Shown here: piece after piece, positions 1-7,988 of the stretch | Numbering within the stretch: position 1 is the first letter of the stretch | Layout: the number at the start of each line of letters is the position of its first letter | Assembly (NCBI GenBank): GCA_963844845.1 | Contig: CAWJPW010000008.1 | Location: 806,001-870,000, forward strand | Direction of reading: 5' to 3' | Origin: CAWJPW01 sp963844845 | GTDB lineage: Bacteria; Acidobacteriota; Thermoanaerobaculia; Thermoanaerobaculales; Sulfomarinibacteraceae | DNA length: 64,000 bases | Notes under the pieces: model-generated | Seen by the model: the letters and a program-made list of their open reading frames with translations, nothing else | What the model was told of the DNA's origin: nothing | The model's database searches: none | Translations under genes and position numbers: made by a program

Positions 1-431
1 AAGACCAACCAGCCAGTGCCGCCTTCACGCCCGGCTGGGGCGCCGCGGAGCTTGTGCAGGTAGACGGCGTAGTAGCCCAGCATGAGCGCCACGATGAGCC
101 CGAACCACAGCCAGCCCAGGAGGATGGTGGCGGGGTAGAAGGTCTGCTGGTAGAGCACCTGGATGAAAAGGAGCGGGGCAATTCCGGTAGTGATGGCCAG
201 CGATATTGCGAAGGTGTTGACCCCCACCAGGCGGGAGGCGAGGGCGGTGCGGTGGTCGTCGCCGCGGGCGCCGGCCGCGAGGCGGAGGACCGCCGCCATG
301 AGCGTGCCGCCCAGGGCGAGGTTCATGAACACCAGGTGGATGACGAAGGTGAGCACGAGCAGGATCTGGAACAGCCAGGCCGGTCCCGGCAGCGGAGCCG
401 CGTCGACGGCGGGAATCAGCGGGTTCGGCAT
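1..431 (-). CDS. Integral membrane protein, partial (3' end outside window)
   Basis: Only the first 143 or so codons are visible; the reading frame runs off the left edge without a stop. The start ATG (431-429) overlaps the TGA of the upstream cytochrome gene (TGATG), so the two are almost certainly translationally coupled. The visible part has a short Pro-rich N-terminus and three hydrophobic helices (about residues 17-50, 73-93 and 100-125), with a His in the first helix region (FVIHLVFMN). It may be the membrane partner of the CydA-like/di-heme protein next to it, but I do not recognise the family and assign no function. Confidence 0.75.
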   Translation of the reverse strand, partial: MPNPLIPAVDAAPLPGPAWLFQILLVLTFVIHLVFMNLALGGTLMAAVLRLAAGARGDDHRTALASRLVGVNTFAISLAITTGIAPLLFIQVLYQQTFYPATILLGWLWFGLIVALMLGYYAVYLHKLRGAPAGREGGTGWLV

Positions 432-1963
432 CACGCACCTCCCTCGGCGGCGCCGCCCTCGCTTGCGGGTGGCGTGGTCAGCGTCGTCAGGTAGGCGGCG
501 AGGCTCTCGAGCTCGGCCTCGGTGCCCACGAACGGCGGCGTGTAGGGGTGCGACAGCGTGGTGGTGTCCACCGGCTGCTCCGGGGTTGCTGCGGCGAAGC
601 TTTCCCCCATCTCGCGCAGCTGGGTGAGGGTGGCGCTGGTCATGCCGGCCACCAGGTCGTCGATCATCGCCGGGTCATCGCGGATGTCGTCGACGGAGGG
701 CACCGCGTCGTGCATGTCCTCGGCACTCGTGTCGTGGTGGCAGTGCAGGCAGCGCCGGCCGTAGATCCGCGCCGCCGCGTCGCCGCTGGCGGCGGCGAAC
801 TCGGTTACGACGGCTCGGCTGGGCAACAGCGGTCGCATCGCCTGGTAGCCGTCCAGGGTGTGGCAGCTGCGGCACTCGGTGTCGAAAACCGCCTTCCCTT
901 CGGCCTCCGGGCCGCGTGCGGCGGCGGCGGCAACCCAGCCGGAATGGGCGGCGAGGCCGTCCCGGTTGAGGGCGGTGATCTGGTCGATCCGGACTCCGTT
1001 GGAGAACATGAAGTCACGAATCAGGAACGGCTTGCGCGCGCCCTCACGGAGCCGCTCGTAGCCACCGAACGCGGTGAAAGCGGCCAGCGCCAGGACCACG
1101 GCGAGGCCCACACGCATGGCCCGCGGCGCGGCGATGAGCAGAAGGACGCCGAGGACGAGGGTGGCCGCCAGCGCCCACAGGACGAGGTGCCGGGTGAAGG
1201 CGAGCTCGGGTAGGAGCGGCGAGGTCCCTCGGAAGAGGGCGAGCGCCGGGTCGGGCAGCGCAGCCTCCCACCAGCGGTAGCCGGCGTAGGTGAGCAGTAC
1301 GCCGCCCGCCAGCCACCACCCGAGGTAGCGGAGCAGGCGCGGCCGTGCCGCGGAGGACGCCCCGAGCGCGGGAAAGACCATGAAGACCGCGGCCATGAGG
1401 GCTGCCACGCCCGTGCGCAGCACCAGGTCCGGGAAGTAGGTCGGGTTGAAGAAGCCGTCCCAGAAGGCGTGGGTTTCGAGCCAGCGCCCGGGCGTGAGCT
1501 GAAAGGTGATGATGCCGTTGATGATGACCAGGGAGAGGTAGGCGGCGGCGAAGTACAGCCAGGCGAGGAGCAGGTGGGCCTTCTTGGAGATCCGTCCCCA
1601 GGTGGCGTAGTAGACCAGGGCGGCGACGATCTCGAGGATGAAGAAAACCCACTCGATGGCCCAGCCCCACACGTAGTTGTGGATGAGGGCCGAGATCGCC
1701 GCCGGGGCGATGAGCCCGGCCACCACCCAGATGCCGACGCCGCTGATGGCGCCGAACACGGTGGAAACGAGGATCAACACCAGCGACGAGCGCCGGGCGA
1801 GCTCGCGCAGCTCGGAGTCGCTCCGCCGCACCGACAGCGTCTCGGTGACCGCGATGACCAACCCGCCGCCGACGGCGAAGTGGGCGACGATGACATGGGT
1901 CACCGCCACGATCGCCATGAGCAGGGCGCCGCCCGTCGCAACATCCCAGACCGGGTAGTCCAT
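431..1963 (-). CDS. CydA-like membrane protein with C-terminal di-heme cytochrome c domain
   Basis: 510 aa. About nine hydrophobic segments occupy residues 1-300, with conserved-looking His and Glu residues inside helices (AVTHVIVAHFAVGGG; WAIEWVFFILEIVAA), reminiscent of cytochrome bd oxidase subunit I. The C-terminal soluble part carries two heme c motifs, CRSCH and CLHCH, and ends in an acidic tail. The start is ATG 1963 because AAGGAGG lies 7 nt upstream; a longer reading frame would need a TTG inside that ribosome site. Likely role (inference): a membrane quinol- or cytochrome-linked redox protein passing electrons through periplasmic hemes. It is coupled to the membrane gene that follows. 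The specific reaction cannot be read from the sequence. Confidence 0.75.
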   Translation of the reverse strand: MDYPVWDVATGGALLMAIVAVTHVIVAHFAVGGGLVIAVTETLSVRRSDSELRELARRSSLVLILVSTVFGAISGVGIWVVAGLIAPAAISALIHNYVWGWAIEWVFFILEIVAALVYYATWGRISKKAHLLLAWLYFAAAYLSLVIINGIITFQLTPGRWLETHAFWDGFFNPTYFPDLVLRTGVAALMAAVFMVFPALGASSAARPRLLRYLGWWLAGGVLLTYAGYRWWEAALPDPALALFRGTSPLLPELAFTRHLVLWALAATLVLGVLLLIAAPRAMRVGLAVVLALAAFTAFGGYERLREGARKPFLIRDFMFSNGVRIDQITALNRDGLAAHSGWVAAAAARGPEAEGKAVFDTECRSCHTLDGYQAMRPLLPSRAVVTEFAAASGDAAARIYGRRCLHCHHDTSAEDMHDAVPSVDDIRDDPAMIDDLVAGMTSATLTQLREMGESFAAATPEQPVDTTTLSHPYTPPFVGTEAELESLAAYLTTLTTPPASEGGAAEGGA

Positions 1964-2159
1964 GGCACCGCCTCCTTCCAACTCGCAGAGCGACGGGGCA
2001 AGAAGCGATCGCGTCGTCTCTGGAGCAGATGATACTGTCTACTGATTGTAGGCGAGCCGAGGCCCCGTGGGGAGAGCGACGCGATCGCTTGCGAGCTGAT
2101 CGGCTGGTGGCGGCGCCGGCTGCGGTTGCCCTCGGCCGAGAGCGGTCGCGGTTCGGGCG

Positions 2160-2266
2160 CTACGAGCCCTGCTTCCGGCGCTCCAGGGCCTGCTCGAGTA
2201 CGCGGGCGTCCTCCTGGTGCGGGCGAAGAGCTCGAGGATGTCCTCGAGGTCCTGGACCGCGTCCAT
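2160..2266 (-). pseudogene. Remnant of a nucleotidyltransferase-type (toxin-like) gene
   Basis: ATG 2266 lies 4 nt after the stop of the small gene upstream. It opens with MDAVQDLEDILELF, which looks like the N-terminus of DUF6036/AbiEii-like nucleotidyltransferases that are usually paired with such a small gene. After about 15 codons the frame ceases to look like protein. A different frame of the same stretch reads HQEDARVLEQALERRKQGS then TAG at 2162-2160, which resembles the family's C-terminus. The catalytic middle is absent, so this looks like an internal deletion with a frame change. Family assignment is from motif memory only. Confidence 0.45.
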
Positions 2267-2269
2267 TGC

Positions 2270-2473
2270 TCAGTCCGACGGCTCGGCCGCGTGCTCCCGC
2301 GCGGTCTCCGCGAGGGCGACGTCCTGGCGGATGGCCACCAGGGCGGAGAGCCGTTCCTCGGGCGTACGACGCTGCCAGTAGTCGAGGTCCCAGGCCTCCG
2401 CGTCCGCGAAGGAGGCGGCACGGTGCACCTCGATGCGCTCCCTGCGGCGCCGGCTGCGCTCCTCGATACTCAT
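2270..2473 (-). CDS. Small protein, probable antitoxin-like partner of a nucleotidyltransferase
   Basis: About 67 codons, starting at ATG 2473. The protein is charged and helical, with an Arg-rich N-terminus (ERSRRRRERIEV) and a central Trp/Tyr-containing segment (EAWDLDYWQRRTPEERLSAL). That segment resembles short proteins usually encoded just upstream of DUF6036/AbiEii-type nucleotidyltransferases. The stop is 4 nt before the ATG of such a gene's remnant, which supports a former two-gene toxin-antitoxin-like pair. The function is not established for this family and is inferred here from context only. Confidence 0.5.
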   Translation of the reverse strand: MSIEERSRRRRERIEVHRAASFADAEAWDLDYWQRRTPEERLSALVAIRQDVALAETAREHAAEPSD

Positions 2474-2588
2474 GGCGGGGAGTATTTTTTCCTGAACTCG
2501 ACCTGCGCGGCGCGGCGACGACACCGCCGAGCACTCGACGTGCCGGGTGCCAGCGCGCAGCACTCCCATCGCCTCGACGCGGGAGGTC

Positions 2589-3425
2589 CTATCCGAAGCG
2601 CCCGGTGATGTAGTCCTCGGTCTGCTTGTTGCGGGGGTTGGTGAAGATCTGGGTGGTGGGGCCGAACTCGACGATGTGGCCCTGGAAGAAGAAGGCGGTG
2701 TGGTCGGAGATCCGCGCCGCCTGCTGCATGTTGTGGGTGACGATGACGATGGTGAAGCGGGTCTTGAGGGTCTCGATGAGGTCCTCGATCTTGGCCGTGG
2801 CCACCGGGTCGATGGCCGAGGTGGGCTCGTCCATGAGGAGGATATCGGGCTCCACCGCGATGGCCCGGGCGATGCAGAGGCGCTGCTGCTGGCCGCCGGA
2901 GAGGGCCATGCCGGGGCGATTGAGCTTGTCCTTGACCTCGTCCCACAGCGCGGCGCCGGAGAGGGCCTGCTCCACCCGCTCCTCGAGCTCCGTGCGGCTC
3001 AGGCGGTAGTGCAGCTTGAGGCCGTAGGCGACGTTGTCGAACACCGACAGCGGGAAGGGGGTGGGCTTTTGGAAGATCATCCCCACCCGACGGCGCAGCT
3101 CGATGACGTCTACCGCGGGGTCGAGGACGTTCTCACCGTCGAGCAGCACCTCGCCGCTGCAGCGCTGCTCACGGTAGAGCTCGAAGATCCGGTTGTAGAC
3201 GCGGATGTGGGTGGACTTGCCGCAGCCGGACGGACCGATGATGGCGGTGACGCCGCCCGGGGCGATGTCGAGGTTGTTGTCGAACAGCGCCTGGTTGCCG
3301 CCGTAGTAGAAGCTCAGGTTGCGCACCTCGATGCGGCCGGCCTCCCGGGTCGGGGCGGAGGCGGGCCTGACCAGGGTCGTCGGGGTGGGCGGGGCGACGC
3401 GTGTTTGTGGTGAGGTCGTGCTCAT
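2589..3425 (-). CDS. pstB: Phosphate ABC transporter ATP-binding protein
   Basis: 278 aa, the cytoplasmic ATPase of the high-affinity phosphate importer PstSCAB. Visible motifs in order: Walker A GPSGCGKST (residues 64-72), Q-loop FQKPTPFP, ABC signature LSGGQQQR, Walker B ILLMDEPTSAID, switch histidine in THNMQQ. The first 30 residues are a Pro/Thr-rich extension before the domain proper. One departure from the usual sequence is a His straight after the Walker A Thr, where Phe or Leu is common. ATG 3425 overlaps the TGA of pstA (ATGA), so it is the last gene of the pst operon and coupled to pstA. Confidence 0.96.
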   Translation of the reverse strand: MSTTSPQTRVAPPTPTTLVRPASAPTREAGRIEVRNLSFYYGGNQALFDNNLDIAPGGVTAIIGPSGCGKSTHIRVYNRIFELYREQRCSGEVLLDGENVLDPAVDVIELRRRVGMIFQKPTPFPLSVFDNVAYGLKLHYRLSRTELEERVEQALSGAALWDEVKDKLNRPGMALSGGQQQRLCIARAIAVEPDILLMDEPTSAIDPVATAKIEDLIETLKTRFTIVIVTHNMQQAARISDHTAFFFQGHIVEFGPTTQIFTNPRNKQTEDYITGRFG

Positions 3426-4266
3426 CGGTTCCGTTCCCTTGCCAGGACTCTCGTGGTGAGGGTGAGGGCGAGCACCGCCACCGTGATGACGAACGACGCC
3501 CCCCACGCCGCCTGCTGCCAGGCCGGGTATGGGGACATGGCGTAGTTGAAGATGGTTACGGTGAGGTTGGCGGTGGGCTGGGCGAAGGAGGTGGGCCAGT
3601 AGGGGCTGTTGAGCGCCGTGAACAGCAGCGGCGCGGTCTCGCCGCTCACCCGGGCCACCGCCAGCAGCACTCCGGTGGCGAGGCCGCTCTTGGCGGCACG
3701 GAAGACCACCTGGAGGGTCACCCGCCAGCGTGGTGCGCCGAGGGCCAGGGCCGACTCGCGCAGCGAGTTGGGCACGAGCGAGAGCATGTCCTCGGTGGTG
3801 CGGGCGACGATGGGCAGCATGAGGATGGCCAGGGACACCGCTCCCGCGTAGCCCGAGAAGTGGCCCACCGTCACCACCAGGATGGTGTACACGAAGAGAC
3901 CGGCGATGATGGAGGGGATGCCCATCATCACGTTGACCAGGAAACGCACCAGGGCGCCGAAGCGGGTGGTGGCTCCAAACTCGGCCAGGTAGACCCCGGC
4001 CATGAGCCCGGTAGGGACGCCCATGAGCGCCGCTAGCAGGGTCATCACGACAGTTCCCACCATGGCGTTGGCGAGGCCCCCCCGCTGCCCCCCGGGGGGG
4101 CGGGCAGCTCGGTGAAGAAGCCCCAGTTGAGGGCGGCAGCGCCGTGCAGCACCACCTCGTAGAGGATCCACACCAGGAAGACGATGCCGACGAGGGCGCC
4201 GGCCGCGGACACGACCTTCACCGCCCGGTCGGCGAGCCTGCGGCCGCGCGGGTTGCGGGCTCTCAC
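3422..4266 (-). pseudogene. pstA: Phosphate ABC transporter permease PstA, frameshifted
   Basis: PstA forms half of the membrane channel of the phosphate importer. The 5' part (GTG 4266 overlapping the pstC stop as GTGA) encodes the first transmembrane helix and reads up to ELPAPPGG. The rest, from RGGLANAMVG to LARERNR, is in another frame. The switch lies at 4077-4100, where runs of C7, C6 and G7 stand close together. The gene is 845 nt long; one extra base would give 846 nt and 281 aa, a normal PstA length. The downstream part is intact, with the conserved SGETAPLLFTA loop. A homopolymer indel in the assembly is the simplest cause; a real mutation is possible. Confidence 0.85.
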
Positions 4267-5216
4267 ATCCCCCTCCCTGCCCTCTTTTGCAGGCGATTGA
4301 GCCAGAGGTGACCAGCCACCTGCAGCAGGAAGGTGATAACGAACAAGACCAGGCCCAGCTCCACCAGGGCGCTGAGGTAGAGCGGGTCGGACGCCTCGGT
4401 GAACTCGTTGGCCAGGGTCGAGGCGATGGTGTTGCCCGAGGCGAAGAGGGAGGCGGCAATGCGATGGTCGTTGCCGATCACGAAGGTCACTGCCATGGTC
4501 TCGCCGATGGCGCGGCCGAGGCCGAGGAAGCATGCTCCCACCAGGCCGCGCAGCCCGTAACGCACGGTCACCTTGCGGGTCACCTCCCAGGTGGTGGAGC
4601 CCATGCCGTAGGCGGCCTCCTTGACCACCGGAGGCACCAGGCGGAAGACGTCGCGCGTCACCGCCGAGATGAAAGGCAGCACCATGAGGGCGAGGATCAG
4701 CCCGGCGGTGAGCACGCCGATGCCCATGGGCGGTCCGGAGAAGAGCCTCCCAAGTCCGGGGACGTCGCCGAAGGCCGCCTTGAGGGCCGGCTGCACGTGG
4801 TCGGCCATGAACGGTGCGAACACGAACAGCCCCCACATGCCGTAGATGATGCTGGGAATCGCCGCCAGCAGCTCGATGGCGACGCCCACCGGCAGGGCGA
4901 GGCGGGGGTGAGCGAGCTCCACCAGGAAGAGCGCGATCACCAGGCTGAGGGGAATGGCGATGACGAGGGCGATGACGGTGGAGACCAGGGTGCCGTAGAT
5001 GCTGCTGGCCGCCCCGAACTGCTCGGTGACCGGGTTCCAGGCGTTGGACCACAGGAAGCCGAGACCGAAGCGGGCGATGGCGAGGCGCGAGTTGCGCAGC
5101 AGCTCGAGGAAGATGCCGCCCACCAGCAGCAGCACGAGGGCCGCGGCTGCCGCCGCGACCCATCGAAAGACGGCGTCGCCGCCGCCTCGGGTCACTGTCT
5201 TCGCGCCTCGCTTCAT
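4263..5216 (-). CDS. pstC: Phosphate ABC transporter permease
   Basis: 317 aa, the other half of the phosphate channel. An N-terminal helix (about residues 15-37) is followed by the periplasmic segment typical of PstC (FLWSNAWNPVTEQFGA) and five further helices. The cytoplasmic EAA-like loop that docks on PstB is present (GLGRAIGETMAVTFVIGN). Start ATG 5216 was chosen because the charged MKRGAKTV sequence directly precedes the first helix; an upstream start would add about 20 unlikely residues. The stop overlaps the pstA GTG. It lies 55 nt downstream of pstS in the same operon. Confidence 0.95.
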   Translation of the reverse strand: MKRGAKTVTRGGGDAVFRWVAAAAAALVLLLVGGIFLELLRNSRLAIARFGLGFLWSNAWNPVTEQFGAASSIYGTLVSTVIALVIAIPLSLVIALFLVELAHPRLALPVGVAIELLAAIPSIIYGMWGLFVFAPFMADHVQPALKAAFGDVPGLGRLFSGPPMGIGVLTAGLILALMVLPFISAVTRDVFRLVPPVVKEAAYGMGSTTWEVTRKVTVRYGLRGLVGACFLGLGRAIGETMAVTFVIGNDHRIAASLFASGNTIASTLANEFTEASDPLYLSALVELGLVLFVITFLLQVAGHLWLNRLQKRAGRGM

Positions 5217-5271
5217 CGCCCGTCCAAACGCGGGCGGGAGGAGGAATCCTCCCGCCTGCTCGGGATTGCCT

Positions 5272-6366
5272 CTACTCGGTCCACACCTTCTCGCCGCCCG
5301 CGGTGATCTCGGACGACCACATCCGCTCGGCCATCTGGACCACGTTGTCCGGCATCGGCACGTAGTCCAGCTCGGTGGCCATCTGGTCACCGTTGGCGTA
5401 CGACCAGGCGAAGAACTTGAGCACCGCGCGGGCGGTGTCGAGGTTGGCCTGGTCCTTGTAGACGAGGATGAACGAGGCGCCGGTGATGGGCCAGCTCTCG
5501 GCGCCGGGCTGGTCGGTGAGGACCAGGTAGAAGCCCGGGGCATCGGCCCAGTCGGCGTTGGCGGCGGCGGCCTGGAAGGTCTCGATGGTGGGGGCGACGA
5601 AGTTGCCGTCCCTGTTCTGGAGCTTCGCGGTGGTCATGGAGTTCTGCAGGGCGTAGGCGAACTCGACGTAGCCGATGGCGCCGTCGATACGCTGCACGTA
5701 CGCGGCAACGCCCTCGTTGCCCTTGCCGCCGACGCCCAACGGCCACGACACCGCCTTGGCGGTGCCCACCTTCTCGTGCCACAGGGGAGAGACCTTGTCC
5801 AGGTAGTTGGTGAAGATCCAGGTGGTCCCGGAGCCGTCGGCGCGGTGCACCACGGTGATCTCGGTGGCGGGCAGCTTGACGCCGGGGTTGGCCTCGGCGA
5901 TGGCCGGGTCGGACCACTTCGTGACCTTGCCCAGGAAGATGTCGGCCAGCAGGGTGGGCGTGAGCTCGATCTGGTTGGCGTTGATCCCCTTGAGGTTGAC
6001 CACAGGGACGACGCCACCCATGATCTGCGGCCACTGCACCAGCCCGAGCTGGTCGAGCTCATCCTTCTTCATGGGCGCGTCGGAGGCGCCGAAGTCCACG
6101 GTCCTGGCCTTGATCTGGGCGATGCCTCCGCCGGAGCCGATGGACTGGTAGTTGAGCTTGATGCCGGTCTGCTTGGAGTAGGCGTCCGCCCAGCGGGCGT
6201 ACACCGGGTAGGGGAAGGTGGCGCCTGCGCCGTTGATGGTCGCTCCGCCAGCGGCGGGCTTGGCGGCAGCGGGCTGCTCGCCGGTGGGCTGCTGGGCCGG
6301 CTGGCCGCAACCCACGGCGAGGGCGAGGGCGGCGGTGATGCCGAGAGTGCTCGCGAGAGTCCTCAT
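5272..6366 (-). CDS. pstS: Periplasmic phosphate-binding lipoprotein
   Basis: 364 aa. A signal peptide ends in the lipobox LAVGC with Cys20 as the lipidation site, then a Gln/Pro/Ala-rich linker. Phosphate-ligand loops typical of PstS follow: GAGATFPYPVYARW, IGSGGGI, FGASDAPM and HRADGSGTTWIFTNY. It captures phosphate in the periplasm and delivers it to PstCA. ATG 6366 is preceded by GGAGG at a suitable distance. It is the first gene of pstSCAB, with its own Pho box promoter in the 89-bp gap to the porin gene. Confidence 0.97.
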   Translation of the reverse strand: MRTLASTLGITAALALAVGCGQPAQQPTGEQPAAAKPAAGGATINGAGATFPYPVYARWADAYSKQTGIKLNYQSIGSGGGIAQIKARTVDFGASDAPMKKDELDQLGLVQWPQIMGGVVPVVNLKGINANQIELTPTLLADIFLGKVTKWSDPAIAEANPGVKLPATEITVVHRADGSGTTWIFTNYLDKVSPLWHEKVGTAKAVSWPLGVGGKGNEGVAAYVQRIDGAIGYVEFAYALQNSMTTAKLQNRDGNFVAPTIETFQAAAANADWADAPGFYLVLTDQPGAESWPITGASFILVYKDQANLDTARAVLKFFAWSYANGDQMATELDYVPMPDNVVQMAERMWSSEITAGGEKVWTE

Positions 6367-6393
6367 GGTTCCTCCTTCGGTCGGTGGGCGCAA

Positions 6394-6412
6394 CCCCGCC
6401 CGGGGGGCGGGG
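6394..6412 (-). other. GC-rich hairpin in the pstS leader
   Basis: Arms CCCCGCC (6394-6400) and GGCGGGG (6406-6412) form a 7-bp perfect stem with a 5-nt loop between the pstS promoter and its ribosome site. There is no following T-run, so it is not a convincing terminator. It could stabilise the transcript or attenuate it. Confidence 0.35.
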
Positions 6413-6417
6413 CTCAG

Positions 6418-6450
6418 AATCTAGCGCCCGGGTGTAAAGATCGTGTGAAG
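6418..6450 (-). promoter_or_regulatory. Pho box and promoter of pstS
   Basis: Read on the minus strand: CTTCAC (6450-6445) and CTTTAC (6439-6434) start exactly 11 bp apart, the period of PhoB direct repeats. Ten bases later comes TAGATT (6423-6418) as a -10 box, with no -35 box. This is the standard architecture of a PhoB-activated promoter, with CTTCAC in place of the enterobacterial repeat. Confidence 0.65.
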
Positions 6451-6455
6451 AGGGT

Positions 6456-7742
6456 TCAGTACTTGAGCTGTAAGGTGAGCTGCACGCGCTTCTCGGTGGG
6501 AATCGCGGGGCTGTCGTGCTTGACGTTCTCGAAGTCCAGGAGCCAGTAGTTGCCGGGCACGTACTGCCAGGCGACGCCGATGATGCTGCGCTTCTGCACG
6601 TCCGAGGCGCTGTCGTCCTTGTTGGGGTCGAAGCTGTCGTAGCGGGCGATGGCGCTCCAGTCGGCATCCTCGGTGAAGCGCACCTCGGTGAACAGCGAGT
6701 AGCCCTTCTGCTTGCGCGCCTGCCCGTCGGCGAGCACCGCCGAGCCGGACTGGTTGCCCTTGCCGGTGTAGTACTGGCCGGTGGCCACGAAGTAGCGGCT
6801 CTCGTAGCTCAGCATTGTGTTGAAGAGGTTGAAGTTAGGCGCTGGGGCGGCCACGTTCCCCTTGCCGCTGATGCCGAACACCGAGAGCTGCAGGCCCGGA
6901 ACCACGTCGGGCAGCGGCCGCACGGTGACGCGCGCCTCCACCGCCTTGTCGGTGTTCTTCTCGGAGGCATGGTAGCCGGTGCCGTTGTAGAGGCCCACCT
7001 GGAAGGAGCCGTAGCGGCCGGCGTAGTGGCCGTTGACGCTCTTCTTGTACTCGTCGGGCATGTCGCCGCCGAAGTTGCCGCCCACCATGACGCCAACGTC
7101 GGCCGAGTTGAAAAGCCCGTTGCGCTCCAAGAACATGGTGTCCTGCATGCGGAAGCGGTTGATGCTCTCCTCGAAGTCGAGCCACGGCATGTGGGCGAGG
7201 CCGAACTCCACGTAGGGCGAACTGATGGCGTCGCTCCCCGCGAAGCTGAGCTTGCCGTACAGGTACTTGAGGCGGAGCTTCCAGTCGCCGGTGGAGTCCT
7301 GGTGGACATCGGGGGTGACCCGCGCCATGAGGAACGGCGTGATCGTCTTCTGGATGTCGATGTAGCCGCGCTTGAGGGTGAACCGGCTGTAGTCGGAGTT
7401 CTCACCGGGCACTCCGCTGTACTGCTTGCCGTCCTGGTAGGAGATGTAGGCGAGGGTGCCGATCTTCAGCCCTTGCAGCGCCTTGGGCAGCTCGATCCGG
7501 GGCGCCGGGGCGGCCTTTACGGCCTCGGCGGCGGCGGCCTGGGCCTGGCTGGTGACGGTGGCCGACTCGGCCGCCTTCCGGTGCTCGTACTCGGCCTGCA
7601 CCGACGCGGCCTGGTCGCTGGTAATCACACCCTTGTCCACCAGCAGCTTGAGCAGCGGATCCATGTTCTCGGCCTGGGCGGTGGCGACGGCCCCGGTGAG
7701 TAGGACACACACAGTCAACACGGTCATGAACTGCACTTTCAT
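6456..7742 (-). CDS. Phosphate-selective porin-like outer membrane protein (OprO/OprP family)
   Basis: 428 aa. A signal peptide ends near residue 24 (AVATAQA). A short helical segment about residues 28-60 (LLKLLVDKGVITSDQAASVQ) is typical of this porin family, followed by an Ala-rich linker. A beta-strand-rich barrel with alternating hydrophobic residues fills the rest and ends in an aromatic residue (LQLKY). ATG 7742 has AAGGAGGAGG upstream. It lies just upstream of pstS in the same orientation, and its own Pho-type repeats support induction by phosphate starvation and outer-membrane phosphate uptake. Substrate selectivity is inferred from family and context. Confidence 0.85.
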   Translation of the reverse strand: MKVQFMTVLTVCVLLTGAVATAQAENMDPLLKLLVDKGVITSDQAASVQAEYEHRKAAESATVTSQAQAAAAEAVKAAPAPRIELPKALQGLKIGTLAYISYQDGKQYSGVPGENSDYSRFTLKRGYIDIQKTITPFLMARVTPDVHQDSTGDWKLRLKYLYGKLSFAGSDAISSPYVEFGLAHMPWLDFEESINRFRMQDTMFLERNGLFNSADVGVMVGGNFGGDMPDEYKKSVNGHYAGRYGSFQVGLYNGTGYHASEKNTDKAVEARVTVRPLPDVVPGLQLSVFGISGKGNVAAPAPNFNLFNTMLSYESRYFVATGQYYTGKGNQSGSAVLADGQARKQKGYSLFTEVRFTEDADWSAIARYDSFDPNKDDSASDVQKRSIIGVAWQYVPGNYWLLDFENVKHDSPAIPTEKRVQLTLQLKY

Positions 7743-7766
7743 GCTCCTCCTCCTTTCCCCGCTGGG

Positions 7767-7810
7767 AGTCTCGGCGGGCGATGTGAAGCTCGGATGAAGC
7801 CGGCGTTAAC
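7767..7810 (-). promoter_or_regulatory. Pho box and promoter of the porin gene
   Basis: On the minus strand, GTTAAC (7810-7805), CTTCAT (7799-7794) and CTTCAC (7788-7783) follow each other at exact 11-bp spacing. GAGACT (7772-7767) stands 10 nt after the last repeat as a possible -10. The geometry is the same as at pstS. Confidence 0.6.
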
Positions 7811-7830
7811 TCCGCGGCGGGTCGTGGCGG

Positions 7831-7955
7831 CTTCACGCGGTGCTTACCGAGTCTTGACTCCGGCTTCACACCGGTGTGGTGCCCTCACCGGCACGGACGC
7901 GGGAGGCCACTGCGCCTGCAGGACGCGCGATTTCCCGGGCGTTCGTAGCTATAGT
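7831..7955 (+). promoter_or_regulatory. Pho-type repeat array and candidate phoU promoter
   Basis: Four CTTnAC-like hexamers, CTTCAC 7831, CTTACC 7843, CTTGAC 7853 and CTTCAC 7864, are spaced 12, 10 and 11 bp apart on the plus strand. TATAGT at 7950-7955 is the best -10 box before phoU. It sits about 80 bp beyond the array, farther than at pstS or the porin, so the array may act from a distance or serve another start site. Confidence 0.5.
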
Positions 7956-7988
7956 GGTAGCCTCAGCAGAGCGTAAAGGGGAGCTGCG

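Noticed and set aside
25..438. Closed minus-strand frame at the left edge
   Set aside because: Arg/Pro/His-rich; the frame starting at 431 gives a hydrophobic membrane protein coupled to the upstream gene and is the real one.
4045..4120. Programmed ribosomal frameshift in pstA
   Set aside because: No known pstA uses frameshifting, and no slippery heptamer with a downstream structure stands out beyond homopolymer runs; an indel explains it more simply.
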